A stretch of DNA of 33,487 nucleotides from Mycolicibacterium porcinum. GTDB taxonomy: Bacteria; Actinomycetota; Actinomycetes; Mycobacteriales; Mycobacteriaceae. The stretch spans positions 1-33,487 of the forward strand of contig MSTD01000003.1 in assembly GCA_001942045.1 (NCBI GenBank). The letters run 5' to 3'. Shown piece after piece: positions 1 to 8,328 of this stretch. Within the stretch, counting starts at the first letter, position 1, and every line of letters begins with the position of its first letter. Both the position numbers and the translations under genes were made by a program. Under the pieces are notes generated by a model that worked only from the letters and a program-made list of their open reading frames with translations, did no database searches and was not told where the DNA came from.

Positions 1-5
1 ACCCA

Positions 6-36
6 GTCAAGCCGCCACAATCAGCGGCGGCTTGAC
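6..36. terminator. Hairpin, probable terminator of a gene left of the window
   Basis: The arms GTCAAGCCGCC (6-16) and GGCGGCTTGAC (26-36) are perfectly complementary over 11 bp with a 9-nt loop. There is no T-run on either side, which is common for actinobacterial terminators. It lies upstream of the first gene, so it probably ends transcription of a gene outside the window; its orientation cannot be told. Confidence 0.5.
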
Positions 37-114
37 ATAGGAGCTACTGCTCGGCGAGTGACTGGAGTGCTACCGTCGAAATAGACGGCTATCAGAAACG
101 GTTGGTACTCAACG

Positions 115-402
115 ATGAGTACGTCACGACTACGCATTCTGCGCCCGGTGTTGCTGGGTGCGGCAGCGCTGTCGGTCGTCATCGCACCGACCGCCGTGTG
201 GGGGCAAGTTTCCCCGGCGCCCGCCGAACTTCAGGCCGAGCCATGTGTGAACGGTGTCATTCCGTGGAACCCGTATGTGGTGAACTGCAATCTGCAGCCC
301 AGACCGCCCCGGGTACGCGGGTCCGCTCCTGATGCCGGCGCCATCATCGCGTGCCGGGATCGGCCAGGATGCCTGGGCTGGTACGTCAACGGGCCGCCGT
401 GA
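115..402 (+). CDS. Small secreted cysteine-containing protein
   Basis: This 95-residue protein has an N-terminal signal peptide: basic residues at 5-10, a hydrophobic core at about 11-29 and a probable cleavage near residue 30. The mature part has four cysteines (44, 58, 80, 86), enough for two disulfides, and is rich in Pro and Gly. It is probably exported and folded outside the membrane. I recognise no named family; small secreted proteins of this kind are common in mycobacteria. The start is the ATG at 115; a good ribosome binding site is not evident. The next gene begins 8 bp after the stop, so the two may be cotranscribed. The function is unknown. Confidence 0.7.
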   Translation: MSTSRLRILRPVLLGAAALSVVIAPTAVWGQVSPAPAELQAEPCVNGVIPWNPYVVNCNLQPRPPRVRGSAPDAGAIIACRDRPGCLGWYVNGPP

Positions 403-410
403 CGATATGA

Positions 411-731
411 GTGAGCACCATGGGCAGCGACGAGAATGACGTCGAAAAGCGTTGGCACGACCCGGAGATGTTCCGGTCCGCAGTGTGGTACGTAGTGGCG
501 GTGGTCGCCGTCGCCGCGGTGGCCCTGACGTTCTACGCGTTCGACCATTCCACGCTCTCTGCCTCGCTGGTGCCGACGATCGTGTTCGTCGGCGGCGTCG
601 GCGCGTTCGTTCGCACTTACCAGGTGTGGAAAGCCGAGGGCACCTGGCCGATCTGGCAGGGCGCGGGCTGGTTCCTGCTGGCGTTGTCGCTGGTATCCCT
701 GGCGGTGCCGGGGTCGGCGATGCTGTCGTGA
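411..731 (+). CDS. Small integral membrane protein
   Basis: A protein of 106 residues from the GTG at 411, or 103 from the ATG at 420; neither has a clear Shine-Dalgarno. The N-terminus is charged and hydrophilic to about residue 20. Three hydrophobic segments follow, at about 23-43, 51-67 and 84-101, separated by a short polar loop containing a Trp-Lys-Ala-Glu-Gly stretch. It looks like a three-helix membrane protein with a cytoplasmic N-terminus. No enzymatic motif is visible and I do not recognise the family. It follows the secreted-protein gene after 8 bp and may share its transcript. Confidence 0.65.
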   Translation: MSTMGSDENDVEKRWHDPEMFRSAVWYVVAVVAVAAVALTFYAFDHSTLSASLVPTIVFVGGVGAFVRTYQVWKAEGTWPIWQGAGWFLLALSLVSLAVPGSAMLS

Positions 732-829
732 CCGTGCGCAAAAACCGTTGGGGAGTTACGGCCCAGGCTTGTAGCGTGTAGAGCGCAGTCGCAACCGGGT
801 GTGCTGCCGAGATCGAAGTAGGTGAGTTG

Positions 830-898
830 ATGATTGTCACGGAGCCCACTGCCTTGCGCAGTGCCCCGATCATCCTCATCCTCCAGGCCCTGTCCTGA
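830..898 (+). CDS. Possible 22-residue leader peptide upstream of the methyltransferase gene
   Basis: An ATG at 830 preceded by AGGTGAG opens a 22-codon frame ending in TGA at 896-898. Its second half is Ile/Leu-rich (PIILILQAL). It lies in the 240-bp gap between 731 and 972, which has no other gene. Hydrophobic codon runs in a short leader recall attenuator peptides, but I see no convincing terminator/antiterminator pair after it; only GGCC-GAC-GGCC at about 941-951. It could be chance. Confidence 0.25.
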   Translation: MIVTEPTALRSAPIILILQALS

Positions 899-971
899 CC
901 CACACCGCGGCGTCCTAGTCGAAGCTCTTGGCTACGTGTGGGCCGACGGCCTCTCACAAAGGAATTCGGTC

Positions 972-1718
972 ATGGACCTACCCCGTATCTTCACCATTCG
1001 CGAGAGCAGCCACCGCATCCACAATCCGCTGACTCCTGCCAAATACGCCACCCTCGGCCAGGCACTCCGCCTGGCTCCCGGAACTCGGGTGCTCGACCTG
1101 GCCAGCGGCTCAGGTGAGATGTTGTGCACCTGGGCACGTGACTTGGGCTTCACGGGCACCGGCGTGGATATCAGCACCGTGTTCACCGAACAGGCCCGGG
1201 CCCGCGCCATCGAGCTCGAAGTCGCCGACCGGGTGGAGTTCGTCCACGGTGACGCCGTCGGTTATGTTGCGGCCGAACCGGTCGATCTGGCGGCGTGCAT
1301 CGGCGCCACCTGGATCGGCAACGGTGTCGCCGGAACGGCCGAGCTTCTCGATCGCAGCCTCCGACCAGGAGGACTGATGCTCGTCGGCGAGCCCTACTGG
1401 CGCCGCATTCCACCGGACCAGGAGACCGCGCAGGCCTGCCGCGCCACCGACGTGGCGGACTTCCGGCCGCTCCCCGAGCTGATCGAGCTGTTCGGTGATC
1501 TCGGGTATGACGTCGTGGAAATGGTGCTGGCCGACCAGGACAGCTGGGATCGGTATGCCGCGGCGCAGTGGCTCAACATGCGCCGCTGGCTCGACCAGCA
1601 CCCGGATGACGAACTGGCCCCCGAGGTGCGCGCTGCACTCACCAGTGAGCCGGCAAACTACGCGCGGTACACGCGGGAGTATCTCGGGTGGGGCGTCTTC
1701 GCCCTGATGAAGCGCTGA
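972..1718 (+). CDS. SAM-dependent class I methyltransferase
   Basis: A 248-residue protein. The ATG at 972 is chosen because AAAGGA lies about 8 nt upstream and the fold begins right after it; an open frame continues further upstream but looks non-coding. The SAM-binding motif I VLDLASGSG is at residues 40-48, followed by an acidic motif II (GTGVDIS), a GDA segment and the post-II region RPGGLMLVGEPYW. This is a small-molecule type methyltransferase with a Methyltransf_11/25-like Rossmann fold; the substrate cannot be read. Its stop lies 3 bp from the end of the convergent SDR gene, so it is probably monocistronic. Confidence 0.85.
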   Translation: MDLPRIFTIRESSHRIHNPLTPAKYATLGQALRLAPGTRVLDLASGSGEMLCTWARDLGFTGTGVDISTVFTEQARARAIELEVADRVEFVHGDAVGYVAAEPVDLAACIGATWIGNGVAGTAELLDRSLRPGGLMLVGEPYWRRIPPDQETAQACRATDVADFRPLPELIELFGDLGYDVVEMVLADQDSWDRYAAAQWLNMRRWLDQHPDDELAPEVRAALTSEPANYARYTREYLGWGVFALMKR

Positions 1719-1721
1719 GGG

Positions 1722-2504
1722 TCAGGGCAGGATCGAGTCGACGTACCCGCCGTCGACCCGCAATGCTCCGCCGGTAGTGGCCGAGGCGAGCGGAGAGGCC
1801 AGGTAAGCCACCATGTTCGCGATCTCCTCCGGCTCGATGAGCCGCTGGATCAACGACTGTGGCCGGTGCTTGATCATGAACTCCCGCTGCGCCTCGTCCC
1901 ACGGCAGCGACTTGTCGACGAGTTGATAGACGAAGTCTTCGACGCCGGCGGTGTGGGTCGGCCCGGCGATGACCGAGTTCACGGTCACGCCGGTGCCCGC
2001 CGCCTCCTTGGCGAAACCGCGCGATACCGCGAGCAGCGCAGTCTTGGACACGCCGTAATGGATCATCTCCGCCGGCGTGACGATCGCCGAGTCGCTGGCG
2101 ATCTGAATGGCCCGGCCCCAGCCCCGCTCGGTCATCCCGGGCAGGTAGCTACGGATAAGTCGCACTGAGGCAAGGACATTCACGTCGAAGTAGGTGCGCC
2201 ACTGCTCATCGGTGATCTCCAGCGGTGGTACGGCGCCGAAGATGCCGAGGTTGTTCACCAGGATGTCGACGGCGGGCAGCGCACGCAGCAGGTCAGCCGT
2301 CCCCTCCTCGGTGGAGACGTCCGCGGCGACGCCCAGGACGTCGAAGTCGCCCAGTTTGGCGACGGCTTCATCGACGCGGGCCGGCGTGCGACCGTTCACG
2401 GCGACCCGGGCACCGCTGCGGGCCAGTTGCTCGGCGATGGCCAGCCCGATGCCCTGTGTCGAGCCCGTGACGAGTGCGGTCTTTCCGGAGAGGTCAATGT
2501 TCAC
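1722..2504 (-). CDS. Short-chain dehydrogenase/reductase
   Basis: A 260-residue classical SDR. The cofactor-binding TGSTQGIG motif is at residues 13-20, NNLG (a variant of NNAG) at 84-87, the catalytic Ser at about 137, and Tyr150 and Lys154 in YGVSK. Classical SDRs are NAD(P)-dependent tetrameric oxidoreductases of alcohols and ketones; the substrate is not predictable here. The start is the GTG at 2504; no strong ribosome site is visible. The gene lies 29 bp downstream of the fadD2-like gene on the same strand and is probably cotranscribed with it, which suggests a role in acyl-chain metabolism. Confidence 0.88.
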   Translation of the reverse strand: MNIDLSGKTALVTGSTQGIGLAIAEQLARSGARVAVNGRTPARVDEAVAKLGDFDVLGVAADVSTEEGTADLLRALPAVDILVNNLGIFGAVPPLEITDEQWRTYFDVNVLASVRLIRSYLPGMTERGWGRAIQIASDSAIVTPAEMIHYGVSKTALLAVSRGFAKEAAGTGVTVNSVIAGPTHTAGVEDFVYQLVDKSLPWDEAQREFMIKHRPQSLIQRLIEPEEIANMVAYLASPLASATTGGALRVDGGYVDSILP

Positions 2505-2533
2505 AAGGCTGTACTACCACCGATCGGAGCAAA

Positions 2534-4207
2534 CTATTCCAGGTTGCGCAGCTCACGCTTGAGGATCTTGCCGGTGGGGTTGCGCGGTAGCTCGTCGAGG
2601 AAGACCACCTCACGTGGCACTTTGTAGCGCGCCAGGTGTTCTTTGACGTAGGTCTTGATCGTGTCCTCATCGAGGTCGGCGCCCTCGGCCTTCACCACAA
2701 AGGCCTTGAGCCGCGCACCCCACTCCTTGTCCTCGACACCGAGCGCGGTTGCCTCGATGACATCGGGGTGTCCGCTGATCAGATCCTCGACCTCGGCCGG
2801 GAAGACGTTCTCGCCGCCGGAGACGATCATCTCGTCGTCTCGGCCGCTGACGTAGAGCAGACCGTGCTCGTCGAAGTATCCGACATCGCCCGAGGACAGC
2901 ATGCCGTCGATGATCTGCTTGCCTCCGCCGCCGGTATATCCCTTGAACGGGAACGTGTTTCGCACGAAGATCCGGCCCACGTGCCCCTGCGGGAGCTCCT
3001 TGCCGTTGTCGTCGATGATCTTGACGGTGATGCCCTTGACCACCGGGCCGACCGTCGCCGGATTGATCGAGAGGTCCTTGGGGCGGGCGATGCTCGCGAA
3101 CGCGATCTCGGTGGAGCCGTACAGGTTGTAGATGACCGGTCCCAGCTCTTTGAGGGCGCGGGAGGCCAGCTCGGCGCCCAGCTGGGATCCGGAGACGAAC
3201 ACGATCCGCAGTGAGGACAGGTTGGGCTTCGGCTTCATCTGCTCGAGGTGGTCGAGCATCCGCGAGAGCATGACGGGCACCACGACCATGGCGGTCACCT
3301 GGTGTTTCTCGATGTCTTCGAGCACGGTGGCGGGCTTGAACCGGCGCCGCAGCACCAGGGTTGTGCCCAGCATCATCGCGATCGTGGCGTGCAGGAAACC
3401 GAGTGCGTGGAACATCGGCGCGGGCAGCGACGTAACCTCGCCGGCCTTGAACGGGACGTGCGACAGCACTCCCCCGATCGGGGCGAGCGACGGCGGCGCA
3501 GCCCGGTTGGCACCCTTGGGTGTGCCGGTGGTACCGCTGGTGAGGATGATGATCGACGGGTGCTTGGTGGCCTTCGGCGCCGGGCGCCCGTTGCCGCGCG
3601 CGATGACGTCGGCCAGGGTCTCATCGGTGCTGCCGGACGGTTTGTCGGAATCGGGGTTGACGCCCAGTGCCCGCAGCTTGCCCAGCTCGGGGTCGGCATG
3701 GGCGACGGCCGCGGTGTATTCGTCGTCGTAGATGATCACTTTGGCGCCCTCGCGCTCGGAGACCTCTTTGATCTGCGGGCCCGAGAACTCGGAGTTGAGC
3801 AGGATGATCCTGGCGCCGACCCGGGCCGCGCCGTACAGCGCGACCAGGAACCAGCGGTGGTTACGAGCCAGGACCCCCACCCCGTCACCGCCCCGGACAC
3901 CCATCGTGAGCAGTTCGTGGGCGACCGCGTGCGCCGCGGAGTCGAGCTCACCGAATGTGAATTCGCCGTCGTCGTCGATGACCGCGACCCGGTTGGGATG
4001 CCGGCGCGCGTTGAGCGCCGGGATCATCCCGATCTCACCCCAGGTCCGGATGTCGCCCAGCATGGCCAGGATGTTCTGCGGCGGTTCCAGTCGCAGCGCG
4101 CCGGCCTCGAACATCTTGCGCGCGTAGTGCAATTCGGCCGCTCCGCGCTCCGCGTACTGCTTGGCCTTCGCGGTCAGGTTCGCCGGCAGATCAGACAGAC
4201 TTGGCAT
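2534..4207 (-). CDS. fadD2: Fatty acyl-CoA/acyl-AMP synthetase, FadD2-like
   Basis: A 557-residue member of the ANL superfamily. It activates a carboxylic acid with ATP to an acyl-adenylate and then to acyl-CoA. The P-loop SGTTGTPKG is near residues 222-230, followed by YGSTEIA, the SSGDVGYF and SGRDDEMI hinge motifs, and the C-terminal PTGK motif with catalytic Lys547. The ATG at 4207 is preferred because homologous sequence begins there (MPSLSDLP) and a TATTGT -10 box lies 6 nt before it, suggesting a leaderless message. Its N-terminus and the neighbouring LigD-type polymerase resemble the fadD2/Rv0269c locus of M. tuberculosis as I remember it; the symbol rests on that recollection. Confidence 0.85.
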   Translation of the reverse strand: MPSLSDLPANLTAKAKQYAERGAAELHYARKMFEAGALRLEPPQNILAMLGDIRTWGEIGMIPALNARRHPNRVAVIDDDGEFTFGELDSAAHAVAHELLTMGVRGGDGVGVLARNHRWFLVALYGAARVGARIILLNSEFSGPQIKEVSEREGAKVIIYDDEYTAAVAHADPELGKLRALGVNPDSDKPSGSTDETLADVIARGNGRPAPKATKHPSIIILTSGTTGTPKGANRAAPPSLAPIGGVLSHVPFKAGEVTSLPAPMFHALGFLHATIAMMLGTTLVLRRRFKPATVLEDIEKHQVTAMVVVPVMLSRMLDHLEQMKPKPNLSSLRIVFVSGSQLGAELASRALKELGPVIYNLYGSTEIAFASIARPKDLSINPATVGPVVKGITVKIIDDNGKELPQGHVGRIFVRNTFPFKGYTGGGGKQIIDGMLSSGDVGYFDEHGLLYVSGRDDEMIVSGGENVFPAEVEDLISGHPDVIEATALGVEDKEWGARLKAFVVKAEGADLDEDTIKTYVKEHLARYKVPREVVFLDELPRNPTGKILKRELRNLE

Positions 4208-4213
4208 GTCGCA

Positions 4214-4219
4214 ACAATA
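4214..4219 (-). promoter_or_regulatory. -10 element of a leaderless fadD2-like message
   Basis: On the minus strand TATTGT ends 6 nt before the ATG of the fadD2-like gene, so transcription would begin at or next to the start codon. Mycobacteria commonly use TANNNT boxes without a clear -35 and have many leaderless mRNAs. It lies in the 54-bp divergent gap shared with the polymerase gene. Confidence 0.4.
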
Positions 4220-4261
4220 AGTGACATCTATCGCACCGCGGGCGGTAACTACCATGTGCTC

Positions 4262-5491
4262 ATGGCCGGTGCAGTGTCGCTGGAGATCGACGGCCTCGTG
4301 GTGGCCGTCAGCAACCCCGACAAGGTGGTTTTCCCTGACGCACACGTCACCAAGCTGGACCTGATCAACTACTACCGGTCAGTGGCCGACGGCGCGCTAC
4401 GCGGTGTGTACGGACGTCCGATGATCCTCAAACGGTTCGTCAAGGGCATTGCCGCCGAGGCCATCTTCCAGAAGCGGGCGCCGGAGAAGCGCCCTGACTA
4501 TGTGGACGTGGCCGAACTCAAGTACCGGTCCGGCACGTCGGCCAAGGAAGCGGTCCTGCGCGATGTCGCCGGGCTGGCGTGGGCGGTGAACCTGGGCTGC
4601 GTCGACCTGAACCCGCACCCGGTGCGGGCCGAGGACCTCGACCATCCCGACGAACTGCGGGTCGACCTTGACCCGATGCCCGGGGTCGACTGGTCGCAGA
4701 TCGTCGCCGTCGCACAGGTGGCCCGTGAGGTGCTGGAAGAGCACGGGCTGACGGCATGGCCCAAGACGTCTGGCTCGCGCGGCTTCCACATCTATGCGCG
4801 GATCCACCCGGAGTGGCCGTTCACCAAGGTTCGACTGGCCGCCGAGACGGTGGCCCGCGAGGTGGAGCGACGCGTTCCCGACCTCGCGACCGCGCGATGG
4901 TGGAAGGAAGAGCGGGGCGCCCGGGTCTTCGTCGACTTCAACCAGAACGCCAAGGACCGCACGGTGGCCTCGGCCTATTCGGTGCGGGCCACGCCCGATG
5001 CCCGGGTGTCCACCCCGCTGCGCTGGGACGAGGTCGACGACTGTCGCCCCGAAGCATTCACGGTCGCCACCGTGCCCGCCCGGTTCACCGAGATCGGCGA
5101 CCCGTGGGAAGGCATGGACATCACGGTCGGCGGTTTGGACGGTTTACTCGCGCTCGCCAAAGAACTCGGCCCGGCCGAGAAGGCCCCCAAGGGCGCCTCG
5201 CACGACGGTCGAAGACAGTCGAGTATGCCCCTGATCGAGATCGCCAAGACCAAGACCAAAGACGAGGCCATGGCGGCGCTGGACGTGTGGCGCGAGCGCC
5301 ATCCCGCGGTCGCCGAGCGGCTCGAACCCGTCGACATCCTGCTCGACGGCATGCGCGGCCCGAGCTCGATCTGGTACCGGGTGCGGATCAACCTGCAGCA
5401 CGTACCCGAGGCCGAGCGCCCGCCGCAGGAAGAACTGCTCGTCGACTACAACCCGTGGGAGCACTATCGCGGCGCGCAGTGGAAGCACTGA
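4262..5491 (+). CDS. polD2: Stand-alone LigD-type primase-polymerase (PolD2/Rv0269c-like)
   Basis: A 409-residue archaeo-eukaryotic primase-type polymerase homologous to the POL domain of DNA ligase D. Visible catalytic features are the metal-binding Asp135 and Asp137 in VDLDP, SGSRGFHIY with His176, and the third acidic residue Asp225 in VFVDFNQNAKDRT. No ligase or nuclease domain is attached. The C-terminal third (from about residue 320) carries extra sequence seen in mycobacterial PolD proteins. M. smegmatis PolD1 and PolD2 were reported to add ribo- and deoxyribonucleotides and fill short gaps. The start is the ATG at 4262; an in-frame GTG lies 6 bp upstream. It is divergent from the fadD2-like gene across 54 bp. 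Confidence 0.85.
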   Translation: MAGAVSLEIDGLVVAVSNPDKVVFPDAHVTKLDLINYYRSVADGALRGVYGRPMILKRFVKGIAAEAIFQKRAPEKRPDYVDVAELKYRSGTSAKEAVLRDVAGLAWAVNLGCVDLNPHPVRAEDLDHPDELRVDLDPMPGVDWSQIVAVAQVAREVLEEHGLTAWPKTSGSRGFHIYARIHPEWPFTKVRLAAETVAREVERRVPDLATARWWKEERGARVFVDFNQNAKDRTVASAYSVRATPDARVSTPLRWDEVDDCRPEAFTVATVPARFTEIGDPWEGMDITVGGLDGLLALAKELGPAEKAPKGASHDGRRQSSMPLIEIAKTKTKDEAMAALDVWRERHPAVAERLEPVDILLDGMRGPSSIWYRVRINLQHVPEAERPPQEELLVDYNPWEHYRGAQWKH

Positions 5492-5519
5492 GGCTTACGA
5501 GAGGGCTTGGGATACTTCG

Positions 5520-6068
5520 GTGATGGTCGGGTCGAAAGCGGTTCGGATTGTTTCCGTCGACTCACCTGATCTCGTACCACCGCTGACCGGAGCCATCACG
5601 GCACTCCTGCAGCATTTGGTGGTCGGAGGCGCCGCATTGGGTTGGGTCGATCCACCGACCGAGGCCGAGGTTGCCGAACTGCTGGGTGCGACAGCCGACG
5701 CGGTGGCGACCGGTGACGCCGCATTGCTCAGCGCGGAAGTGGACGGGCAGCCGGCCGGATTCGCTTACTGGCGCCGGTATGCGCGTCCGACGCACCGGCC
5801 CCACGCGGACATCGAGAAGGTGGCAGTGGACCCACGGTGGCAAAGCCTGGGCATCGGCCGGCTCCTGATGCAGGGGCTGATTCGGGCCGCCGCCGAATCG
5901 CACGTCGAGGTGCTGACCCTGGATCTCCGAGGTGACAACGAGCGCGCCGCCCGGCTCTACGAGTCCTTGGGCTTCGAGAGATACGGGATGCTTGAGAGAT
6001 TCGTCGCGGTGGGTGAACGGCGATACGACAAGTTGTTCTACGCGCTGGATTTACGACGGCTGCCCTGA
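5520..6068 (+). CDS. GNAT-family N-acetyltransferase
   Basis: A 182-residue protein. Residues about 60-175 form a GNAT fold: the beta-4 segment DIEKVAVDPRWQ, the acetyl-CoA pyrophosphate-binding loop QSLGIGRLL (Q-x-x-G-I-G) and the later LYESLGFERYG motif. These enzymes transfer acetyl groups to amines of proteins, antibiotics or metabolites; the substrate is unknown. The start may be the GTG at 5520 or the adjacent ATG at 5523; GAGAGG about 20 nt upstream is too far to decide. It follows the polymerase gene after 28 bp and could be read from the same promoter, but no functional link is evident. Confidence 0.85.
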   Translation: MMVGSKAVRIVSVDSPDLVPPLTGAITALLQHLVVGGAALGWVDPPTEAEVAELLGATADAVATGDAALLSAEVDGQPAGFAYWRRYARPTHRPHADIEKVAVDPRWQSLGIGRLLMQGLIRAAAESHVEVLTLDLRGDNERAARLYESLGFERYGMLERFVAVGERRYDKLFYALDLRRLP

Positions 6069-6133
6069 TTCGAATCGGAAAACGCGGCACCACCCGATCG
6101 GTACTGTGGACACGTCACGCTTGAGGAGTGCGC

Positions 6134-6868
6134 ATGCGAATCGCCCTGTTCGCGACCTGCCTGGCGGATGCGATGTTCCCGCCCGCAGCGATCGCCACGG
6201 TGCAGTTGCTCGAGCGCCTCGGCCACCAGGTGGAGTTTCCCAAGGGCCAAACCTGTTGCGGTCAAATGCATGTCAACACCGGCTACCTCAAGGAAGCCAC
6301 CGCGCTGGTGCGCAATCACGTCGAGGCGTTCGAATCCGCGAACTGCGACGCCGTCGTCGCCCCGTCGGGCTCATGCGTGGGCTCGGTACGCCACCAGCAC
6401 GCGATGGTGGCCCGCCGCGCCGGCGATGAAGGACTCGCCACCCGCGCCGAGACCCTGGCCGCCGACACCTATGAGCTGTCCGAGTTCCTGATCGACGTGC
6501 TCGGTGTCGACGACGTCGGCGCCTACTACCCGCACCGCGTCACCTATCACCCGACCTGCCACTCGTTGCGCATGCTCGGCGTGGGCGACAAACCACTGCG
6601 CCTGCTGCGCAACGTGCGGGGACTGACGTTGGTGGAGCTACCCGAAGCCGAATCCTGTTGTGGTTTCGGCGGAACCTTCGCGATCAAGAACTCCGACACG
6701 TCCACGGCCATGCTGGCCGACAAGATGGCCAACATCCTGGACACCCACGCCGAGGTGTGCAGCGCCGGCGACTCGTCGTGTCTGATGCACATCGGCGGCG
6801 GGCTGAGCCGGCTGCGCTCCGGCGTGCGGACCGTGCACCTCGCCGAGATCCTGGCGGCCCAGTCATGA
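6134..6868 (+). CDS. lutA: LutA, lactate utilization protein A
   Basis: A 244-residue CCG-domain protein. The two cysteine-rich CCG motifs are Cys41-Cys42-Gly43 (with Cys81 as partner) and Cys175-Cys176-Gly177 (with Cys142 and Cys216), typical of LutA/YkgE and of heterodisulfide-reductase/GlcF-type iron-sulfur proteins. Together with LutB and LutC it forms the flavin-independent L-lactate oxidation complex described in Bacillus subtilis. The ATG at 6134 has GAGGAG about 6 nt upstream; the in-frame GTG at 6128 overlaps that site and is rejected. The stop overlaps the lutB start (ATGA). The 65 bp upstream contain a possible -10 TACTGT but no clear -35. Confidence 0.9.
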   Translation: MRIALFATCLADAMFPPAAIATVQLLERLGHQVEFPKGQTCCGQMHVNTGYLKEATALVRNHVEAFESANCDAVVAPSGSCVGSVRHQHAMVARRAGDEGLATRAETLAADTYELSEFLIDVLGVDDVGAYYPHRVTYHPTCHSLRMLGVGDKPLRLLRNVRGLTLVELPEAESCCGFGGTFAIKNSDTSTAMLADKMANILDTHAEVCSAGDSSCLMHIGGGLSRLRSGVRTVHLAEILAAQS

Positions 6869-8328
6869 CCACATTCCTGGGCACCCCCGGCGTCGGCAAC
6901 CTCCGCGGCGAAGCGCCCTTCCCGCAAGCCGCCCGCACCGCACTCGCCGATTCTCAGTTGCGCCGCAACATCGGCCATGCCACCCACACCATTCGGACCA
7001 AGCGTCTCAACGCAATCCGCGAATGCGACGACTGGGAGCAGCTGCGCCTCGCTGGCAGCGCACTCAAGCAGGACGTGATGGCGCGGCTTCCCGAGTTGCT
7101 AGTACAGCTCGAGGACAACGTCACCCGCCGCGGCGGCGTGGTGCACTGGGCCCGCGACGGCGACGAGGCCAACCGCATCGTCGCCGACCTGATCCGGGCC
7201 AGCGGCTCCGACGAGGTGGTCAAGGTCAAGTCGATGGCCACCCAGGAGATCGGCCTCAACGAATATCTCGAAGCCCAGGGCATCGCGGCGTTCGAAACCG
7301 ACCTGGCCGAGCTCATCGTGCAGCTCGGCCACGACAAGCCCAGCCACATCCTGGTGCCGGCCATCCACCGCAACCGTGCCGAGATCCGGGAGATCTTCAC
7401 TCGCGAGATGCCCGACGCCGGTGAGCTCACCGATGACCCCCGCGTGCTGGCGATGGCGGCCAGGGCTCATCTGCGACGCAAGTTCCTCACCGCGAAGGTC
7501 GCGATCAGCGGTGCCAACTTCGGCATCGCCGAGACCGGCACCCTCGCAGTGGTGGAGTCCGAAGGCAACGGCCGGATGTGCCTGACGCTGCCGGACACGC
7601 TGATCACGGTGATGGGTATCGAGAAGATCGTGCCGACGTTCGCCGATCTCGAGGTCTTCATGCAGCTGCTCCCGCGCTCCTCGACGGCGGAACGGATGAA
7701 CCCGTACACCTCGATGTGGACCGGCGTGCACCCCGGCGACGGCCCCCAGGAGTTCCACCTGGTCCTGCTGGACAACGGCCGTACCCGCGTCCTGGCCGAT
7801 GAGGTCGGCCGCGCCGCCCTGCACTGCATCCGATGCAGCGCGTGCCTGAACGTGTGTCCGGTCTACGAACGCACCGGCGGCCACGCCTACGGCTCGGTCT
7901 ATCCGGGGCCGATCGGCGCGATCCTGAGCCCTCAGCTCACCGGCACCGCCGGACACGACGACCCCAACGCCAGCCTGCCGTTCGCGTCGTCGCTGTGCGG
8001 CGCGTGCTTCGAAGCCTGCCCGGTGCGCATCGACATCCCGACGATCCTGGTGCACCTGCGTGCACAGCAGGTGGACAAAGAACGAGGTGGGCTGCCGGGT
8101 GGGCAGGACCTGGCGATGAAGGCCGCGGGCTGGGCGATGGCCGGTGCGGGCCGGTTCTCCCTGGCCGAGAAGGCCCTGAGCGTCGGGCGGCTGATCGGCG
8201 GGCGCGATCACCGCATCTCCGCGCTGCCCTGGCCGGCGTCGAAATGGACGGCCAGCCGCGACATTCCCGAACCGCCGGCCGAGACGTTTCGGCAGTGGTG
8301 GAACCGGACGCACGAGGGGCGACCATGA
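6865..8328 (+). CDS. lutB: LutB, iron-sulfur lactate oxidation protein
   Basis: A 487-residue protein. Residues about 70-310 are the LUD (DUF162-type) domain, including ISGANFGIAETGT and the NGR/P segments. A ferredoxin-like domain follows with two cysteine clusters, Cys321/324/327/331 and Cys378/381/385, consistent with two [4Fe-4S] clusters whose last ligands are shared. A C-terminal LutB-type tail of about 90 residues ends the protein. It should carry electrons from lactate to the respiratory chain on the cytoplasmic side of the membrane. The ATG overlaps the lutA stop and the stop overlaps the lutC start, so translation is coupled along the operon. Confidence 0.92.
   Translation: MTTFLGTPGVGNLRGEAPFPQAARTALADSQLRRNIGHATHTIRTKRLNAIRECDDWEQLRLAGSALKQDVMARLPELLVQLEDNVTRRGGVVHWARDGDEANRIVADLIRASGSDEVVKVKSMATQEIGLNEYLEAQGIAAFETDLAELIVQLGHDKPSHILVPAIHRNRAEIREIFTREMPDAGELTDDPRVLAMAARAHLRRKFLTAKVAISGANFGIAETGTLAVVESEGNGRMCLTLPDTLITVMGIEKIVPTFADLEVFMQLLPRSSTAERMNPYTSMWTGVHPGDGPQEFHLVLLDNGRTRVLADEVGRAALHCIRCSACLNVCPVYERTGGHAYGSVYPGPIGAILSPQLTGTAGHDDPNASLPFASSLCGACFEACPVRIDIPTILVHLRAQQVDKERGGLPGGQDLAMKAAGWAMAGAGRFSLAEKALSVGRLIGGRDHRISALPWPASKWTASRDIPEPPAETFRQWWNRTHEGRP

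Noticed and set aside
7099..8313. 404-codon minus-strand frame opposite lutB
   Set aside because: Shadow of lutB, which has both iron-sulfur motifs and coupled neighbours.
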